Source: Eikenella glucosivorans
GTDB taxonomy: Bacteria > Pseudomonadota > Gammaproteobacteria > Burkholderiales > Neisseriaceae
Length of the DNA stretch: 64,000 nt
Assembly: GCF_016025525.2 (NCBI RefSeq)
Contig: NZ_JACSGR010000001.1
Coordinates: 310,001-374,000, forward strand
Reading direction: 5' to 3'
Shown here: positions 1-8,844 of the stretch, one piece after another
Numbering within the stretch: position 1 is the first letter of the stretch
Layout: every line of letters begins with the position of its first letter
Translations under genes and position numbers: made by a program
Notes under the pieces: model-generated
Told to the model about the DNA's origin: nothing
What the model saw: the letters and a program-made list of their open reading frames with translations, nothing else
Databases searched by the model: none

Positions 1-1092
1 CGGCATCACGATGTATTTGAAATCGGCGTTGTCGGGGATGGTAAACAGGGTGGAGCGGTTGGCGTCGCCGAAAGCCAGCTGGATGTCTTCGGCGTGCACG
101 TTGCGCAGCACGTCCATCAGGTAGTTGATGTTGAAGCCCACTTCCAGCTCGGCGCCCTGGTAGGCGATTTCCAGCTCTTCGCGCGCTTCTTCCTGCTCGC
201 TGTTGCTGCACAACACGCTCAACAGGCCGGGGCGAAGCTGCAGGCGCACGCCGCGGAATTTTTCGTTGGCCAAAATGGCGGCGCGCTCCAAGGCGCCCAA
301 CAGCGGCAGGCGGCCGAGTAGGAAGATTTTATCGTTGTCTTGCGGAATCACGCGGTTGAAATCGGGGAATTTTCCGTCTACCACCTTGCTCACCACTACG
401 GTGTCGTTGCAGCGGAAGCGCACCTGGTTGTTCAAGAGCTCCACGGTAACCGGCTCTTCCGGGCGGTTGAGCAGCTTAAACAGCTCGAGCACGGTTTTGC
501 GCGGCAGGATGACTTCGGCCTTGGGCAGGTCGGCATCGATCACGGCGGCGGAATAGGCCAGGCGGTGGCCGTCGGTGGCCACCAGGCGCAGGTTGCTGCC
601 TTCCACCTGCATCAGGAGGCCGTTGAGGTAGTAGCGGATATCCTGCACCGCCATGGCGTATTGCACCTGCGAGAGCATATTGCGCAAGGTTTCCTGCGGC
701 AGGGTGAAGGCGGACACCACTTCCTCTCCCACGCTCATCAGTGGGAAATCTTCCGCTGGCAGGGTTTGCAGCGCGAAACGGGATTTGCCGGCTTTCAGCG
801 TGAGGCGGTTTTGTGCCCAATCCAGCGCCACAATCGCGCCCTCAGGCAGGGCGCGCAGGATGTCTTGCAGCTTTTTGGCATTGGTGGTGATGCGGAAATC
901 GGCGGCGTCGGTGTGCGGGCCGTGGGTGTGGATTTGGATTTCCAAATCGGTGGCCAGGATGTTGGTCTGGCCGCCGCTGCGCTCAATCAGCACGTTGGAG
1001 AGGATCGGCAGGGTATGCTTGCGCTCCACGATGCCGGTTACGGCTTGCAGTGGTTTGAGCAGGGTGTCGCGCTCGGCTTCTAAAATCAGCAT
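1..1092 (-). CDS. dnaN: DNA polymerase III subunit beta (sliding clamp), C-terminal end outside window
   Basis: The minus-strand frame is open from the ATG at 1092 to the window edge and encodes 364 residues. The family is usually about 367 residues, so only the last few codons and the stop are missing. The protein starts MLILEAERDTLLKPL and has the three-domain clamp pattern, for example TLPILSNVLI near residue 28 and FKYIVMP at the truncated end. The ring-shaped dimer tethers polymerase III to DNA. The gene lies 15 bp downstream of dnaA on the same strand, as in a typical dnaA-dnaN operon. Confidence 0.95.
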   Translation of the reverse strand, partial: MLILEAERDTLLKPLQAVTGIVERKHTLPILSNVLIERSGGQTNILATDLEIQIHTHGPHTDAADFRITTNAKKLQDILRALPEGAIVALDWAQNRLTLKAGKSRFALQTLPAEDFPLMSVGEEVVSAFTLPQETLRNMLSQVQYAMAVQDIRYYLNGLLMQVEGSNLRLVATDGHRLAYSAAVIDADLPKAEVILPRKTVLELFKLLNRPEEPVTVELLNNQVRFRCNDTVVVSKVVDGKFPDFNRVIPQDNDKIFLLGRLPLLGALERAAILANEKFRGVRLQLRPGLLSVLCSNSEQEEAREELEIAYQGAELEVGFNINYLMDVLRNVHAEDIQLAFGDANRSTLFTIPDNADFKYIVMP

Positions 1093-1107
1093 GAAAGGCT
1101 TCCTTGG

Positions 1108-2673
1108 TTAATTTTTGATTATAATCAGTAGTTTTTCGTAGTCTTGGGCGATTTCGGCATCGGCATTGCGCAGCTCGTCGGCCTTCTTCACCGAATTGAG
1201 CACGGTGCTGTGGTCGCGACCGCCGAACGCCTTGCCGATGTCTTCGTAGCTGTAAGACGTGAGCTCGCGGGCGAGCTTGATGGCCAGATGGCGCGGGCGG
1301 ACGATGCTTTGGGCGCGCTTTTTGCCGATTAGGTCGGCAGTGCGGATACCGTAATATTTGGCCACGGTATCCATAATCAGGGGCAGGTTGATCGGCTTGA
1401 AATTGCCGACCACGATGTCTTGCAGCGCTTCAGTGGCCAGCTCCACATCAATCGGTTTGGCCAAAAAGCGGCTGCGTGCCTCCACCCGTTTGAAGGCACC
1501 CTCCAGCTCGCGCACGTTGGAACGCACATGGGTGGCGATGAAAAACGCGGCATCTTCTTTCAATTCCACACCGAGCGATTCGGCCTTTTTCTGCAAAATT
1601 TCCACCCTCATTTCTAATTCTGGCGGCTCCAATTCCACCGTCAAACCCCAGGAGAACCGGGATTTCAGGCGGTCGTCCATGTCGTCGATTTTGGTGGGCA
1701 GCACATCGCAGGTAAGGATAATCTGTTTTTTATGGTGGTGGCAATGGTTATACAGGTGGAAGAATTCTTCCATGCTGCGGTCTTTGCCTTTGATAAATTG
1801 GATATCGTCGATAATCAGGAAATCATAGGGCTTATATTGCTGACGGAAGGCGTCATGGGCGTGGTTGCGGAAGGCCTGAATCATGCCGCGCACGAAGTCT
1901 TCGGCGTGCATATAGTAGATTTTGGCATCGGGTTTGAGCCGCAACAGTTCGTTGCCCACGGCCTGCGCCAGATGGGTTTTGCCCAGGCCGGTGCTGCCGT
2001 AGAGGAAAAACGGGTTGTAGTTTTTGCCCGGATTTTCGGCGATGGAACGGGCGGCGGCCACGGCCAGGCGGTTGCCTTTGCCTTCCACCAAGGTGTCGAA
2101 AGTGTATTCCGACGACAGATTGGTTTGCGCATAACGCTGTTTCTGCTGTTCGCTGCGCTGTTCGGCCGGTTTGGCTGGGGCAGGCTGGGCGGAGACAGGG
2201 AGTGCCGCTTCGGTGTGTGCTGGCTCCGGCTGCGGGGCGATGCCCAGGCTTTCCAATCGCGCCTGCACCATTTCTAGGGCGGTGCGTTTGTCGATAGGCG
2301 CTGCTTGAGCGGAAGTTTTTTTTGCTTTTTTAGGCGATGTTTTTACGGAGGTGGCGTCCGACTTCGGCGCAGGCTGTCGGGTAGTGTTGTCCGGCCAAGG
2401 CTCGCTGGCAGGTGCATATTGTTTGCCCTGCCCTTGTTGAAAAACCAGCTCCGGTGTATTTTCAGGTAGCCTTTGTTGCAGCAGGCTGCGGATTTCGCCG
2501 GCATAGTGCGTGCGCAACATATTCAGCACGAAGCGGCTGGGCGCATACACCACCCATCCGCCGTCCGCTCTTTCGCCCACGCTCAGCGGCGCAATCCAGC
2601 TTTGATACTGTTTGGCGGGCAGGGTGTGGCGCAAATGATGCAGGCAATACGGCCAGAATTGTTCGAGCGTCAT
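1108..2673 (-). CDS. dnaA: Chromosomal replication initiator protein DnaA
   Basis: This 521-residue protein binds DnaA boxes at the origin and opens the duplex. Visible parts are the N-terminal DnaB-interaction domain (MTLEQFWPYCLHHLR), a low-complexity Ala/Pro/Gln linker, an AAA+ domain with Walker A GSTGLGKTHL and Walker B IIDDIQF, and the C-terminal helix-turn-helix signature GGRDHSTVLNSVKK. The ATG at 2673 is chosen because the conserved N-terminus begins there; longer in-frame starts add unconserved residues. It is divergent from rpmH. Confidence 0.95.
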   Translation of the reverse strand: MTLEQFWPYCLHHLRHTLPAKQYQSWIAPLSVGERADGGWVVYAPSRFVLNMLRTHYAGEIRSLLQQRLPENTPELVFQQGQGKQYAPASEPWPDNTTRQPAPKSDATSVKTSPKKAKKTSAQAAPIDKRTALEMVQARLESLGIAPQPEPAHTEAALPVSAQPAPAKPAEQRSEQQKQRYAQTNLSSEYTFDTLVEGKGNRLAVAAARSIAENPGKNYNPFFLYGSTGLGKTHLAQAVGNELLRLKPDAKIYYMHAEDFVRGMIQAFRNHAHDAFRQQYKPYDFLIIDDIQFIKGKDRSMEEFFHLYNHCHHHKKQIILTCDVLPTKIDDMDDRLKSRFSWGLTVELEPPELEMRVEILQKKAESLGVELKEDAAFFIATHVRSNVRELEGAFKRVEARSRFLAKPIDVELATEALQDIVVGNFKPINLPLIMDTVAKYYGIRTADLIGKKRAQSIVRPRHLAIKLARELTSYSYEDIGKAFGGRDHSTVLNSVKKADELRNADAEIAQDYEKLLIIIKN

Positions 2674-2808
2674 GGTGGCAATCAGAGGGGAAACGGGATA
2701 CGGCGGCGGGTTTGGCGCCGCCGTCAGGAGGTGCGGTGCCGGCGGATTATACCCAAAATCCAGAGGGCTTACCAAGGCGGAAATATGCCGGCCGGATGCG
2801 GTATCGGT

Positions 2809-2837
2809 TTGACAATGTCAGCAAAATCAGGTGTAAT
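2809..2837 (+). promoter_or_regulatory. Predicted sigma-70 promoter of rpmH-rnpA-yidD
   Basis: A perfect TTGACA (-35) is followed by a 17-bp spacer and TGTAAT (-10, one mismatch), about 45 bp upstream of the rpmH start. It lies in the 207-bp gap between dnaA and rpmH. No convincing DnaA-box cluster was seen in that gap, so it is not assigned as oriC. Confidence 0.6.
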
Positions 2838-2880
2838 ACGCCGCTTTCAGCTTTTAGACTCAATTTCCACGGGAAACATC

Positions 2881-3015
2881 ATGAAACGCACTTATCAACC
2901 TTCCGTTATCCGCCGCAAACGCACCCACGGCTTTTTGGTCCGCTCCAGAACCCGCGGCGGCCGCGCCGTATTGGCTGCACGCCGTGCCAAGGGCCGTAAA
3001 CGTTTGGCCGTATAA
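2881..3015 (+). CDS. rpmH: 50S ribosomal protein bL34
   Basis: A 44-residue, very basic protein beginning MKRTYQPSVIRRKRTHGF and ending RAKGRKRLAV, matching bL34 over its full length. It is a structural protein of the large ribosomal subunit. It is followed two bases later by rnpA, the conserved bacterial arrangement. Confidence 0.97.
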   Translation: MKRTYQPSVIRRKRTHGFLVRSRTRGGRAVLAARRAKGRKRLAV

Positions 3016-3017
3016 CA

Positions 3018-3359
3018 GTGGACTACTGTTTCGGCAAACCATACCGCTTATTGAAAACGGATGATTTCTCATCCGTTTTTGCTTTACGCCGCATGAAATC
3101 CCAGCCGGCGTTGCAGCTGTGGAGCAAGCCGAACGGTTTGGGACATCCCCGCTTAGGTTTGGTGGTTCCCAAGAAAACCGCCCGCCGTGCCAACCGCCGC
3201 AACTACATGAAACGTGCCTTGCGCGAGTGGTTCCGGCTCAACCGGTACCGCTTGACAGACTGCGATTTGATTATCCGCGCGCGCCGGCCGTTTGATTCGT
3301 CTGAGCTGCCGCAGGTGTGGGCACAGTTGGAGCGGATGGTGCCGAGAAAGACATGTTAG
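3018..3359 (+). CDS. rnpA: Ribonuclease P protein component
   Basis: A 113-residue basic protein that assists the RNase P RNA in maturing tRNA 5' ends. The family motif is visible as ARRANRRNYMKRALREWFR in the middle of the protein, preceded by HPRLGLVVPKK. The start is a GTG two bases after the rpmH stop; ATG starts further in would remove the conserved N-terminus. Its last codons overlap the yidD start. Confidence 0.93.
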   Translation: MDYCFGKPYRLLKTDDFSSVFALRRMKSQPALQLWSKPNGLGHPRLGLVVPKKTARRANRRNYMKRALREWFRLNRYRLTDCDLIIRARRPFDSSELPQVWAQLERMVPRKTC

Positions 3360-3565
3360 CCAAAATTCTGCTTGGCCTGATACGGTTTTATCAATATGCT
3401 GTCAGCCCGATGCTGCCGCCGCGCTGCCGTTATCAGCCCACTTGTTCGCAATACGCCGTGGAAGCGGTGCGCAAATACGGCGCGCTCAAAGGCGGCTGGC
3501 TGGCGCTCAAACGCATTTGCCGCTGCCATCCGTGGGGCGGCAGTGGGGTTGACCCGGTGCCATAG
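3353..3565 (+). CDS. yidD: Membrane protein insertion efficiency factor YidD
   Basis: A 70-residue protein with the DUF37/YidD signature: RFYQYAVSPMLPPRCRYQPTCSQYA, then CRCHPWGGSGVDPVP. The spaced cysteines and the terminal GG.G.DPVP are diagnostic. The ATG at 3353 overlaps the rnpA stop, which implies translational coupling. It lies in the conserved rnpA-yidD-yidC order and is thought to aid YidC-dependent insertion at the inner membrane. Confidence 0.92.
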   Translation: MLAKILLGLIRFYQYAVSPMLPPRCRYQPTCSQYAVEAVRKYGALKGGWLALKRICRCHPWGGSGVDPVP

Positions 3566-3736
3566 CATAACGGTTGCGGGTTTTAAGTTGTCGATGGTCG
3601 CCGGCTGCATCGTGGCATTTCTGCTTTGCGGAAACTTTGCAGCATTGTATTTAAACTGTGTTGAAGCTTTGTTTTCAGGTAGCCTGTTAGGAATGGCAGA
3701 CTACCGTTTATCTTGCCAAAAACGGAACCCGATTTT

Positions 3737-5377
3737 ATGGAATCCAATAACGATCTGAAAAGGATGATGGCTTTTGCTGTCGTGGCAGTAATCATTCTGC
3801 TTGCCTGGGAGTTTATCAGCCCGCGCCCGCCGCAGCCCGAACAGGCCGCTTCGCAGGAAACGGCGGCGCAGCAAACCGCCGCCGCACCGGCCGGAACCGA
3901 TTTGGCGCCGACCAAGCCGATTACCGTCACCACCGACACACTCAAAGCCGTGATCGACGAAAACAGCGGCGATCTGCGCGGCCTTGACCTGCTCAAGCAC
4001 AATGCCACCAGCGATGCCAGCAAAACCTTTACCCTGCTTTCCGACAGCCGTGAGCACAAATATCTGGCGCAATCGCTGCTGATCGACGCCAAGGGCAATT
4101 ACCTGCTGCAAGACAGCCAGTTTAAGGCCGCGCAAAACAGCTATACCCTCAACGGCGACAAACTGGAAGTGCGCCTGAGTGCGCCGGAAACCGACGGCAT
4201 CCAGGTGGACAAGGTATATACCTTCAGCAAAGGCAGCTACGTGATCGACGTGCGCTTCGACATCACCAATAATACTGCCGAGCCGCTGAAGCTCGACGGC
4301 GTGTACCGCGTGTTGCGCGATAACAGCAAACCCGAAGGCAGCGGCTATTTCAACCAGACTTATGCCGGCCCCGTGGTGTTCACGCCGGAAGGCAAGTTCC
4401 AAAAAGTGCAATTTGGCGATTTAGACGACGACTTTACCTCCCGCCGCGATACCGCCGATTACCAGCGCACTGCCCAATCCGGCTGGATCGGCTTCACCCA
4501 GCACTACTTCACCACCGTGTGGATTTTGCAGCCGAAGGACGGCAATAGCATCTGCCAAAACGGTGCCTGCCTACTCGACATCAAACGCCGCAGCGACAAC
4601 CTCTATTCCGCCGGTGTGCGCGTGCCGCTGCCAGCCATTGCCGCCGGTCAGAAGCTGAGCGTACCGGTGGAGCTGTATGCCGGCCCGCAGGAATACTCCG
4701 TGATCACCAAAGTGGCCGACGATTTGGAGCGCGTGAAAGACTACGGCCGCACCCACATCGTGGCCGCGCCGCTGTTCCAGCTCTTGAACTGGCTGCACGG
4801 CATGGTTGGCAACTGGGGCTGGTCTATCGTGCTGCTCACCATCATCGTGAAAACCCTGCTCCTGCCGCTCACCAATGCTTCCTACCGCTCCATGGCCAAA
4901 ATGCGCGCCGTGGCGCCCAAACTGGAAATGCTGAAAAAACAGCATGGCGACGACCGTATGGCGCTGCAGCAGGCCATGATGAAGATGTATAAAGAAGAAA
5001 AAATCAACCCGCTGGGCGGCTGCCTGCCCATGCTGTTGCAGTTCCCGGTGTTCATCGGCCTGTATTGGGTGTTGTTCGCCTCGGTTGAGCTGCGCCAGGC
5101 TTCGTGGGGCTGGGTGGCCGACTTGGCTCGGCCCGATCCAATGTATATCCTGCCGATTCTGATGGCGATCACCATGTTCCTGCAAACCAGGCTCAGCCCG
5201 CCGCCGAGCGATCCGATGCAGGCCAAAATGATGAAGATCATGCCGCTGGTGTTCTCCGCCATGTTCTTCTTCTTCCCGGCCGGCCTGGTGTTGTACTACG
5301 TGGTGAACAACCTGTTGAGCATGGCGCAGCAGTGGCTGATTAACCGCAAGATTGCCGCCACCACGCGCGTTCGCTGA
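3737..5377 (+). CDS. yidC: Membrane protein insertase YidC
   Basis: A 546-residue Gram-negative YidC. It has an N-terminal membrane anchor (MMAFAVVAVIILLAWEF), a large periplasmic beta domain (about residues 55-350), then the conserved C-terminal insertase core with WGWSIVLLTIIVKTLLLPL, NPLGGCLPMLLQFPVFIGLYWVL and a late VVNNLLSMAQQW helix. The ATG at 3737 fits the usual MESNNDLKR-type start. The 171-bp gap before it holds a single eikDUS near 3676. It inserts and folds inner-membrane proteins, alone or with Sec. Confidence 0.96.
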   Translation: MESNNDLKRMMAFAVVAVIILLAWEFISPRPPQPEQAASQETAAQQTAAAPAGTDLAPTKPITVTTDTLKAVIDENSGDLRGLDLLKHNATSDASKTFTLLSDSREHKYLAQSLLIDAKGNYLLQDSQFKAAQNSYTLNGDKLEVRLSAPETDGIQVDKVYTFSKGSYVIDVRFDITNNTAEPLKLDGVYRVLRDNSKPEGSGYFNQTYAGPVVFTPEGKFQKVQFGDLDDDFTSRRDTADYQRTAQSGWIGFTQHYFTTVWILQPKDGNSICQNGACLLDIKRRSDNLYSAGVRVPLPAIAAGQKLSVPVELYAGPQEYSVITKVADDLERVKDYGRTHIVAAPLFQLLNWLHGMVGNWGWSIVLLTIIVKTLLLPLTNASYRSMAKMRAVAPKLEMLKKQHGDDRMALQQAMMKMYKEEKINPLGGCLPMLLQFPVFIGLYWVLFASVELRQASWGWVADLARPDPMYILPILMAITMFLQTRLSPPPSDPMQAKMMKIMPLVFSAMFFFFPAGLVLYYVVNNLLSMAQQWLINRKIAATTRVR

Positions 5378-5397
5378 ATCCGCCTTTAATCAAGGCA

Positions 5398-5428
5398 AAC
5401 AGCCCGAACCATCCCGGTTCGGGCTGTT
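5398..5428 (+). terminator. Rho-independent terminator of yidC
   Basis: A 13-bp perfect stem (AACAGCCCGAACC with its complement), 5-base loop and following T-rich run, 20 bp after the yidC stop. Confidence 0.85.
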
Positions 5429-5579
5429 TTGTTCGGTATGGAACGGATGGAGGGGCAATAGGATGGCGGCAGGTGTGTTTTGGTGGGTTTTATCTTTTCA
5501 GGTAGCCTCATCAAGGTTAAAATCCCCACATTAGTTTAAAGGATAAAGTTTATCAACAACACGCCATAAGGGGCACGAA

Positions 5580-6506
5580 ATGACCGACCACCAACTCAAG
5601 CCGTTTGAAGAAATCGACTTATCGGAGCGCAAAGACCGCCTGCAGGTATTCGAAGAACAGGTGCTGCAATACAGCGGCAACCGCAGCAGCGAAAACTCTT
5701 CCGTTGCACCGCTGCCCGAAAGTTATCCCTACCGCACCCGCATCAGCCGCAGCGTATACGAAAAAGAAAAGAAAAAGCTGCAAATCGAGCTGCTCAAAGT
5801 GCAGAGCTGGGTGAAAGACAGCGGCAGCCGCATCGCCGCCCTGTTTGAAGGCCGCGACGCCGCCGGCAAAGGCGGTACCATCAAACGCTATATGGAGCAC
5901 CTCAACCCGCGCGGCGCCCGCGTGGTGGCTTTGGAAAAACCCAGCGACCGCGAACGCGGCCAATGGTATTTCCAGCGCTATATCAACCATCTGCCCACCG
6001 CCGGCGAAATGGTGTTTTTCGACCGCTCCTGGTACAACCGCGCTGGCGTGGAGCGCGTGATGGGCTTTTGCGAGCCGCACGAATACCTGCAATTCATGCG
6101 CCAGGCGCCCGAATTGGAACGCATGCTGGTAAACAGCGGCATGCACCTGTTTAAATTCTGGTTTTCCGTATCGCGCGAAGAGCAGCTGCGCCGCTTCATC
6201 TCCCGCCGCGACGACCCCTTGAAACACTGGAAACTCTCTCCAGTGGACATCGAATCGCTCGACCGCTGGGATGACTACACCGAGGCCAAGAACACCATGT
6301 TCTTCCACACCCACACCGGCGACGCGCCCTGGACCATCATCAAATCCGACGACAAAAAACGCGCCCGCCTCAACTGCATCCGCTTCTTCCTGCACGCCCT
6401 CGACTATCCCGACCGCGACCTCAAAGCCATCGGCCCGGTGGATCCGCTGATTGTGCAAGTGCCCAACGCGCAGTTTAAAGACAACATCAATATGAGCGCC
6501 GACTGA
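5580..6506 (+). CDS. ppk2: Polyphosphate kinase 2 family protein
   Basis: A 308-residue PPK2, which phosphorylates nucleotides using polyphosphate or the reverse. Walker A is EGRDAAGKGG at residues 90-99 and Walker B is MVFFDRSWYNR at 144-154. The lid region follows at about 155-215 with SREEQLRRFISRR. One-domain PPK2s of this size fit class I. The ATG at 5580 is the first of the frame and follows a purine-rich stretch. The last 17 codons are duplicated at 7402-7452 (see the 82-bp repeat). Confidence 0.92.
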   Translation: MTDHQLKPFEEIDLSERKDRLQVFEEQVLQYSGNRSSENSSVAPLPESYPYRTRISRSVYEKEKKKLQIELLKVQSWVKDSGSRIAALFEGRDAAGKGGTIKRYMEHLNPRGARVVALEKPSDRERGQWYFQRYINHLPTAGEMVFFDRSWYNRAGVERVMGFCEPHEYLQFMRQAPELERMLVNSGMHLFKFWFSVSREEQLRRFISRRDDPLKHWKLSPVDIESLDRWDDYTEAKNTMFFHTHTGDAPWTIIKSDDKKRARLNCIRFFLHALDYPDRDLKAIGPVDPLIVQVPNAQFKDNINMSAD

Positions 6507-6537
6507 TCGGCGGCACAGCCCAAAAGGCTACCTGAAA
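6456..6537 (+). repeat. 82-bp direct repeat, copy 1 (3' end of ppk2)
   Basis: This copy covers the last 17 codons of ppk2, its stop and the first uptake sequence behind it. It is identical to 7402-7483 at 81 of 82 positions; the difference is G at 6509 versus A at 7455. The two copies enclose the porin gene. Confidence 0.95.
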
Positions 6538-6559
6538 ATTATTTTTCAGGTAGCCTTTT
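6522..6559 (+). terminator. Inverted eikDUS pair acting as terminator after ppk2
   Basis: 17-bp perfect arms built on AGGCTACCTGAA, a short loop and flanking A/T runs, directly after the ppk2 stop. Inverted uptake-sequence pairs as terminators are known in Neisseriaceae. Confidence 0.85.
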
Positions 6560-6733
6560 GCTTCTTTGCAGTGCTCGTCCCATCATTTCATTTATGGCAG
6601 AATTCCAACAATCCACTTCGTTAAAGTCTTTTAAGATTGTCCGAGCCGCCGCCGCACAATACAATCCGGTCGGTCGGCAGTTCTCATAGCTGCCGCTTAT
6701 TCAAACCATCTTTATCTATTGCGAGGAAACATC

Positions 6734-7315
6734 ATGAAAAAAGTTCTGGCTACCCTGCTTGCCCTTTCCCTTTCCGGCCTTGCCCTGGCCGACGACAACC
6801 GCGGTTTCTACGTGCAAGGCGATCTCGGGCACGCCTCCGTGAAAGGCAAAGTGTACGGCGAAAGCGCCACCGCCAAAGGCTTCATTCCGCGCCTCTCCTT
6901 CGGCTACGACTTCGGCGATTTCCGCGTGGCTGCCGACTACACCCACTACAAATCCCGCAGCGAAAGCAGTCAAATCAGCAGCTCCACTTCTTACGACGCC
7001 GAAGCCAAATTCCAAAGCCTCGGCGTATCCGCCATTTACGACTTCGACCTGAGTGCCCCGGTGAAACCCTATGTCGGTGCACGCCTCGGCCTCAACCGCG
7101 TATCGTTCGACACCACCGAACGCAGTCCCGGCTTCACCGAACACTACGAAACCCGCAAAACCAAAGCCGGCGTCGGCATCCTGGCCGGTGTGGGCTACGA
7201 CATCACCCCAAACATCGCCCTGGATGCAGGCTACCGCTACAACTACTGGGGCAAATTCGACGGCGTGAAAGTGGATTCCCACGAAGTTTCCGCCGGCGTG
7301 CGCGTGAAATTCTGA
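6734..7315 (+). CDS. Opacity-family outer-membrane beta-barrel protein
   Basis: 193 residues with a clear signal peptide (MKKVLATLLALSLSGLALA, cleavage before DDNRGFY). About eight amphipathic strands follow, typical of the OmpA-like/opacity porin fold: GFYVQGDLGHAS, PRLSFGYDFG, FRVAADYTHYK, KPYVGARLGLN, GVGILAGVGYDI, and a C-terminal strand ending in Phe (SAGVRVKF) for BAM recognition. Start ATG 6734 follows a GAGGAAA ribosome-binding site. No phase-variable CTCTT repeat is present, unlike Neisseria opa. Substrate or ligand unknown. It lies between two copies of an 82-bp repeat. Confidence 0.85.
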   Translation: MKKVLATLLALSLSGLALADDNRGFYVQGDLGHASVKGKVYGESATAKGFIPRLSFGYDFGDFRVAADYTHYKSRSESSQISSSTSYDAEAKFQSLGVSAIYDFDLSAPVKPYVGARLGLNRVSFDTTERSPGFTEHYETRKTKAGVGILAGVGYDITPNIALDAGYRYNYWGKFDGVKVDSHEVSAGVRVKF

Positions 7316-7401
7316 TTAACCGGACCAGCATATTGAAAAAATCGCCCGCAGCCGAAAGGTTTGGGCGGTTTTGCTATCAGTATCCGCACTCGCTAATAAT
7401 A

Positions 7402-7483
7402 CAAGTGCCCAACGCGCAGTTTAAAGACAACATCAATATGAGCGCCGACTGATCAGCGGCACAGCCCAAAAGGCTACCTGAAA
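7402..7483 (+). repeat. 82-bp direct repeat, copy 2 (ppk2 3' fragment)
   Basis: A displaced copy of the ppk2 3' end (codons reading VPNAQFKDNINMSAD, then stop, then eikDUS) downstream of the porin gene. It has no start or rest of the gene, so it is a remnant, not a coding sequence. Confidence 0.95.
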
Positions 7484-7533
7484 TTTAGCTTCCCAGAAAC
7501 TTCGTTGAAGCTCACATTTTCAGGTAGCCTTTT
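7468..7533 (+). terminator. Inverted eikDUS pair with composite repeat in the loop
   Basis: Two eikDUS in opposite orientation enclose a loop with the motif TTTAGCTTCCCAGAAACT and a short GCTTC-type palindrome. The same motif recurs near 59971 and 61818. It probably terminates transcription from the porin side. Confidence 0.6.
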
Positions 7534-7592
7534 GGTTTGTCCACAGCCGGGCGATATAATGCGGCTCTTTATTTCCTTCCGAGCCCAACGTG

Positions 7593-8693
7593 ATGACCGA
7601 TTCCGCCTCCAGCCCCGAATACGCCGCCCAGCTGCAACAGAAGGCAGGCTACCTGAAACAGCGTTTTACCGAGTTTTCGCCGCCCGAATGGCAAGTGTTT
7701 GCCTCGCCGGAGCGGCATTACCGGATGCGCGCGGAGTTCCGCGTGTGGCATGAGGGGGAACGTATCAGCTATGCCATGTTTGAGCCGGGGCAGAAGGCGG
7801 GCGCGGCTTCGCTGCGGCGGCTGGATGGGCTGCCGGCGGCTTCGGCGGCCATCAATGCGTTGATGCCGAAGCTGCTCGCGGCGGTGCAGGCCGAGCCGCT
7901 GCTGCGCGAGCGCTGGTATCAGTGCGAATTTTTGTCCACTTTAAGCGGCGAGATGCTGGTGGGGATGATTTACCACAAGCGGCTGTGCGAGCGCTGGCGC
8001 GCGGCGGCGGAGCGGTTGCAGCGCGAGCTGGGCATCATGATTATCGGGCGCAGTCGCGGGCAGAAGCTGGTGTTGGCGCAGGATTTCGTGACCGAGCGGC
8101 TGTCGGCCGGCGGGCGTGAGTGGCTGTATCGCCAATACGAGGGCGGCTTCAGTCAGCCCAATGCGCTGATGTGCCAAAAGATGCTGGATTGGGCCTGCGG
8201 CGCGGCGGCGGGTTTGGGCGGGGATTTGCTGGAGCTCTATTGCGGCAACGGCAATTTCACGCTGCCGCTGGCGCGGTATTTCCGGCGGGTGTTGGCCACG
8301 GAATTGTCGAAAACTTCGGTGCAGGCGGCACAGTGGAATATCGAGGCCAACGGCGCGGCCAATATCCGGCTGGCGCGGCTGTCGGCGGAGGAGTTTACCC
8401 AGGCTTTCCACGGCGTGCGCACTTTCCGCCGTTTGCAGGAGCAGGGCATTGATTTGGCGGATTATTCGTTTTCCACCGTGTTGGTGGATCCGCCGCGCGC
8501 GGGGGTGGACGCCGGTACACTCTCCCTGCTGCAAGAGTTCGACAATATTATCTATGTTTCCTGCAACCCGGAAACGCTGCACGCCAACTTGGGCGTGCTC
8601 TCGCAGACCCACCGCATCGCGCGCGCGGCGCTGTTCGACCAGTTTCCGTTTACGCCGCATATCGAGAGCGGGGTGTTGCTGAAGCGGCGCTAG
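7593..8693 (+). CDS. trmA: tRNA (uracil-5-)-methyltransferase TrmA
   Basis: A 366-residue SAM-dependent enzyme making m5U54 in the T-loop of tRNA. Visible motifs are the SAM loop LELYCGNGNFTLPLA, the VDPPRAG loop, and the catalytic cysteine in YVSCNPETL. The length matches TrmA rather than the longer RlmC/RlmD proteins with iron-sulphur domains, and the N-terminal 4Fe-4S cysteines are absent. ATG 7593 is preferred over the adjacent upstream GTG. An eikDUS near 7647 lies in frame and encodes GYLK. Confidence 0.93.
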   Translation: MTDSASSPEYAAQLQQKAGYLKQRFTEFSPPEWQVFASPERHYRMRAEFRVWHEGERISYAMFEPGQKAGAASLRRLDGLPAASAAINALMPKLLAAVQAEPLLRERWYQCEFLSTLSGEMLVGMIYHKRLCERWRAAAERLQRELGIMIIGRSRGQKLVLAQDFVTERLSAGGREWLYRQYEGGFSQPNALMCQKMLDWACGAAAGLGGDLLELYCGNGNFTLPLARYFRRVLATELSKTSVQAAQWNIEANGAANIRLARLSAEEFTQAFHGVRTFRRLQEQGIDLADYSFSTVLVDPPRAGVDAGTLSLLQEFDNIIYVSCNPETLHANLGVLSQTHRIARAALFDQFPFTPHIESGVLLKRR

Positions 8694-8710
8694 TAGGCGC
8701 GCGGCTGCAA

Positions 8711-8753
8711 GAGGCTACCTGAAAATGGGACAAGCGATTTTCAGGTAGTCTTT
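8711..8753. terminator. Inverted eikDUS pair after trmA
   Basis: Two opposed uptake sequences, one with a single mismatch (GTAGTC for GTAGCC), form a hairpin 18 bp after the trmA stop. Confidence 0.7.
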
Positions 8754-8844
8754 ATCCTGCTTCTGCCGCCCGTTTGGATTGCCCTTGGCGTTGGCGATAT
8801 AATCGGGCTTCTTTCCCATAACCCGCAAACAAAGGAGTTTCATC

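Noticed and set aside
2674..2880. Chromosomal oriC between dnaA and rpmH
   Set aside because: No cluster of TTATCCACA-type boxes and no AT-rich unwinding element; only an rpmH promoter is evident.
6637..7452. 271-codon plus ORF across the porin gene
   Set aside because: Out-of-frame shadow that ends by chance in the duplicated ppk2 fragment.
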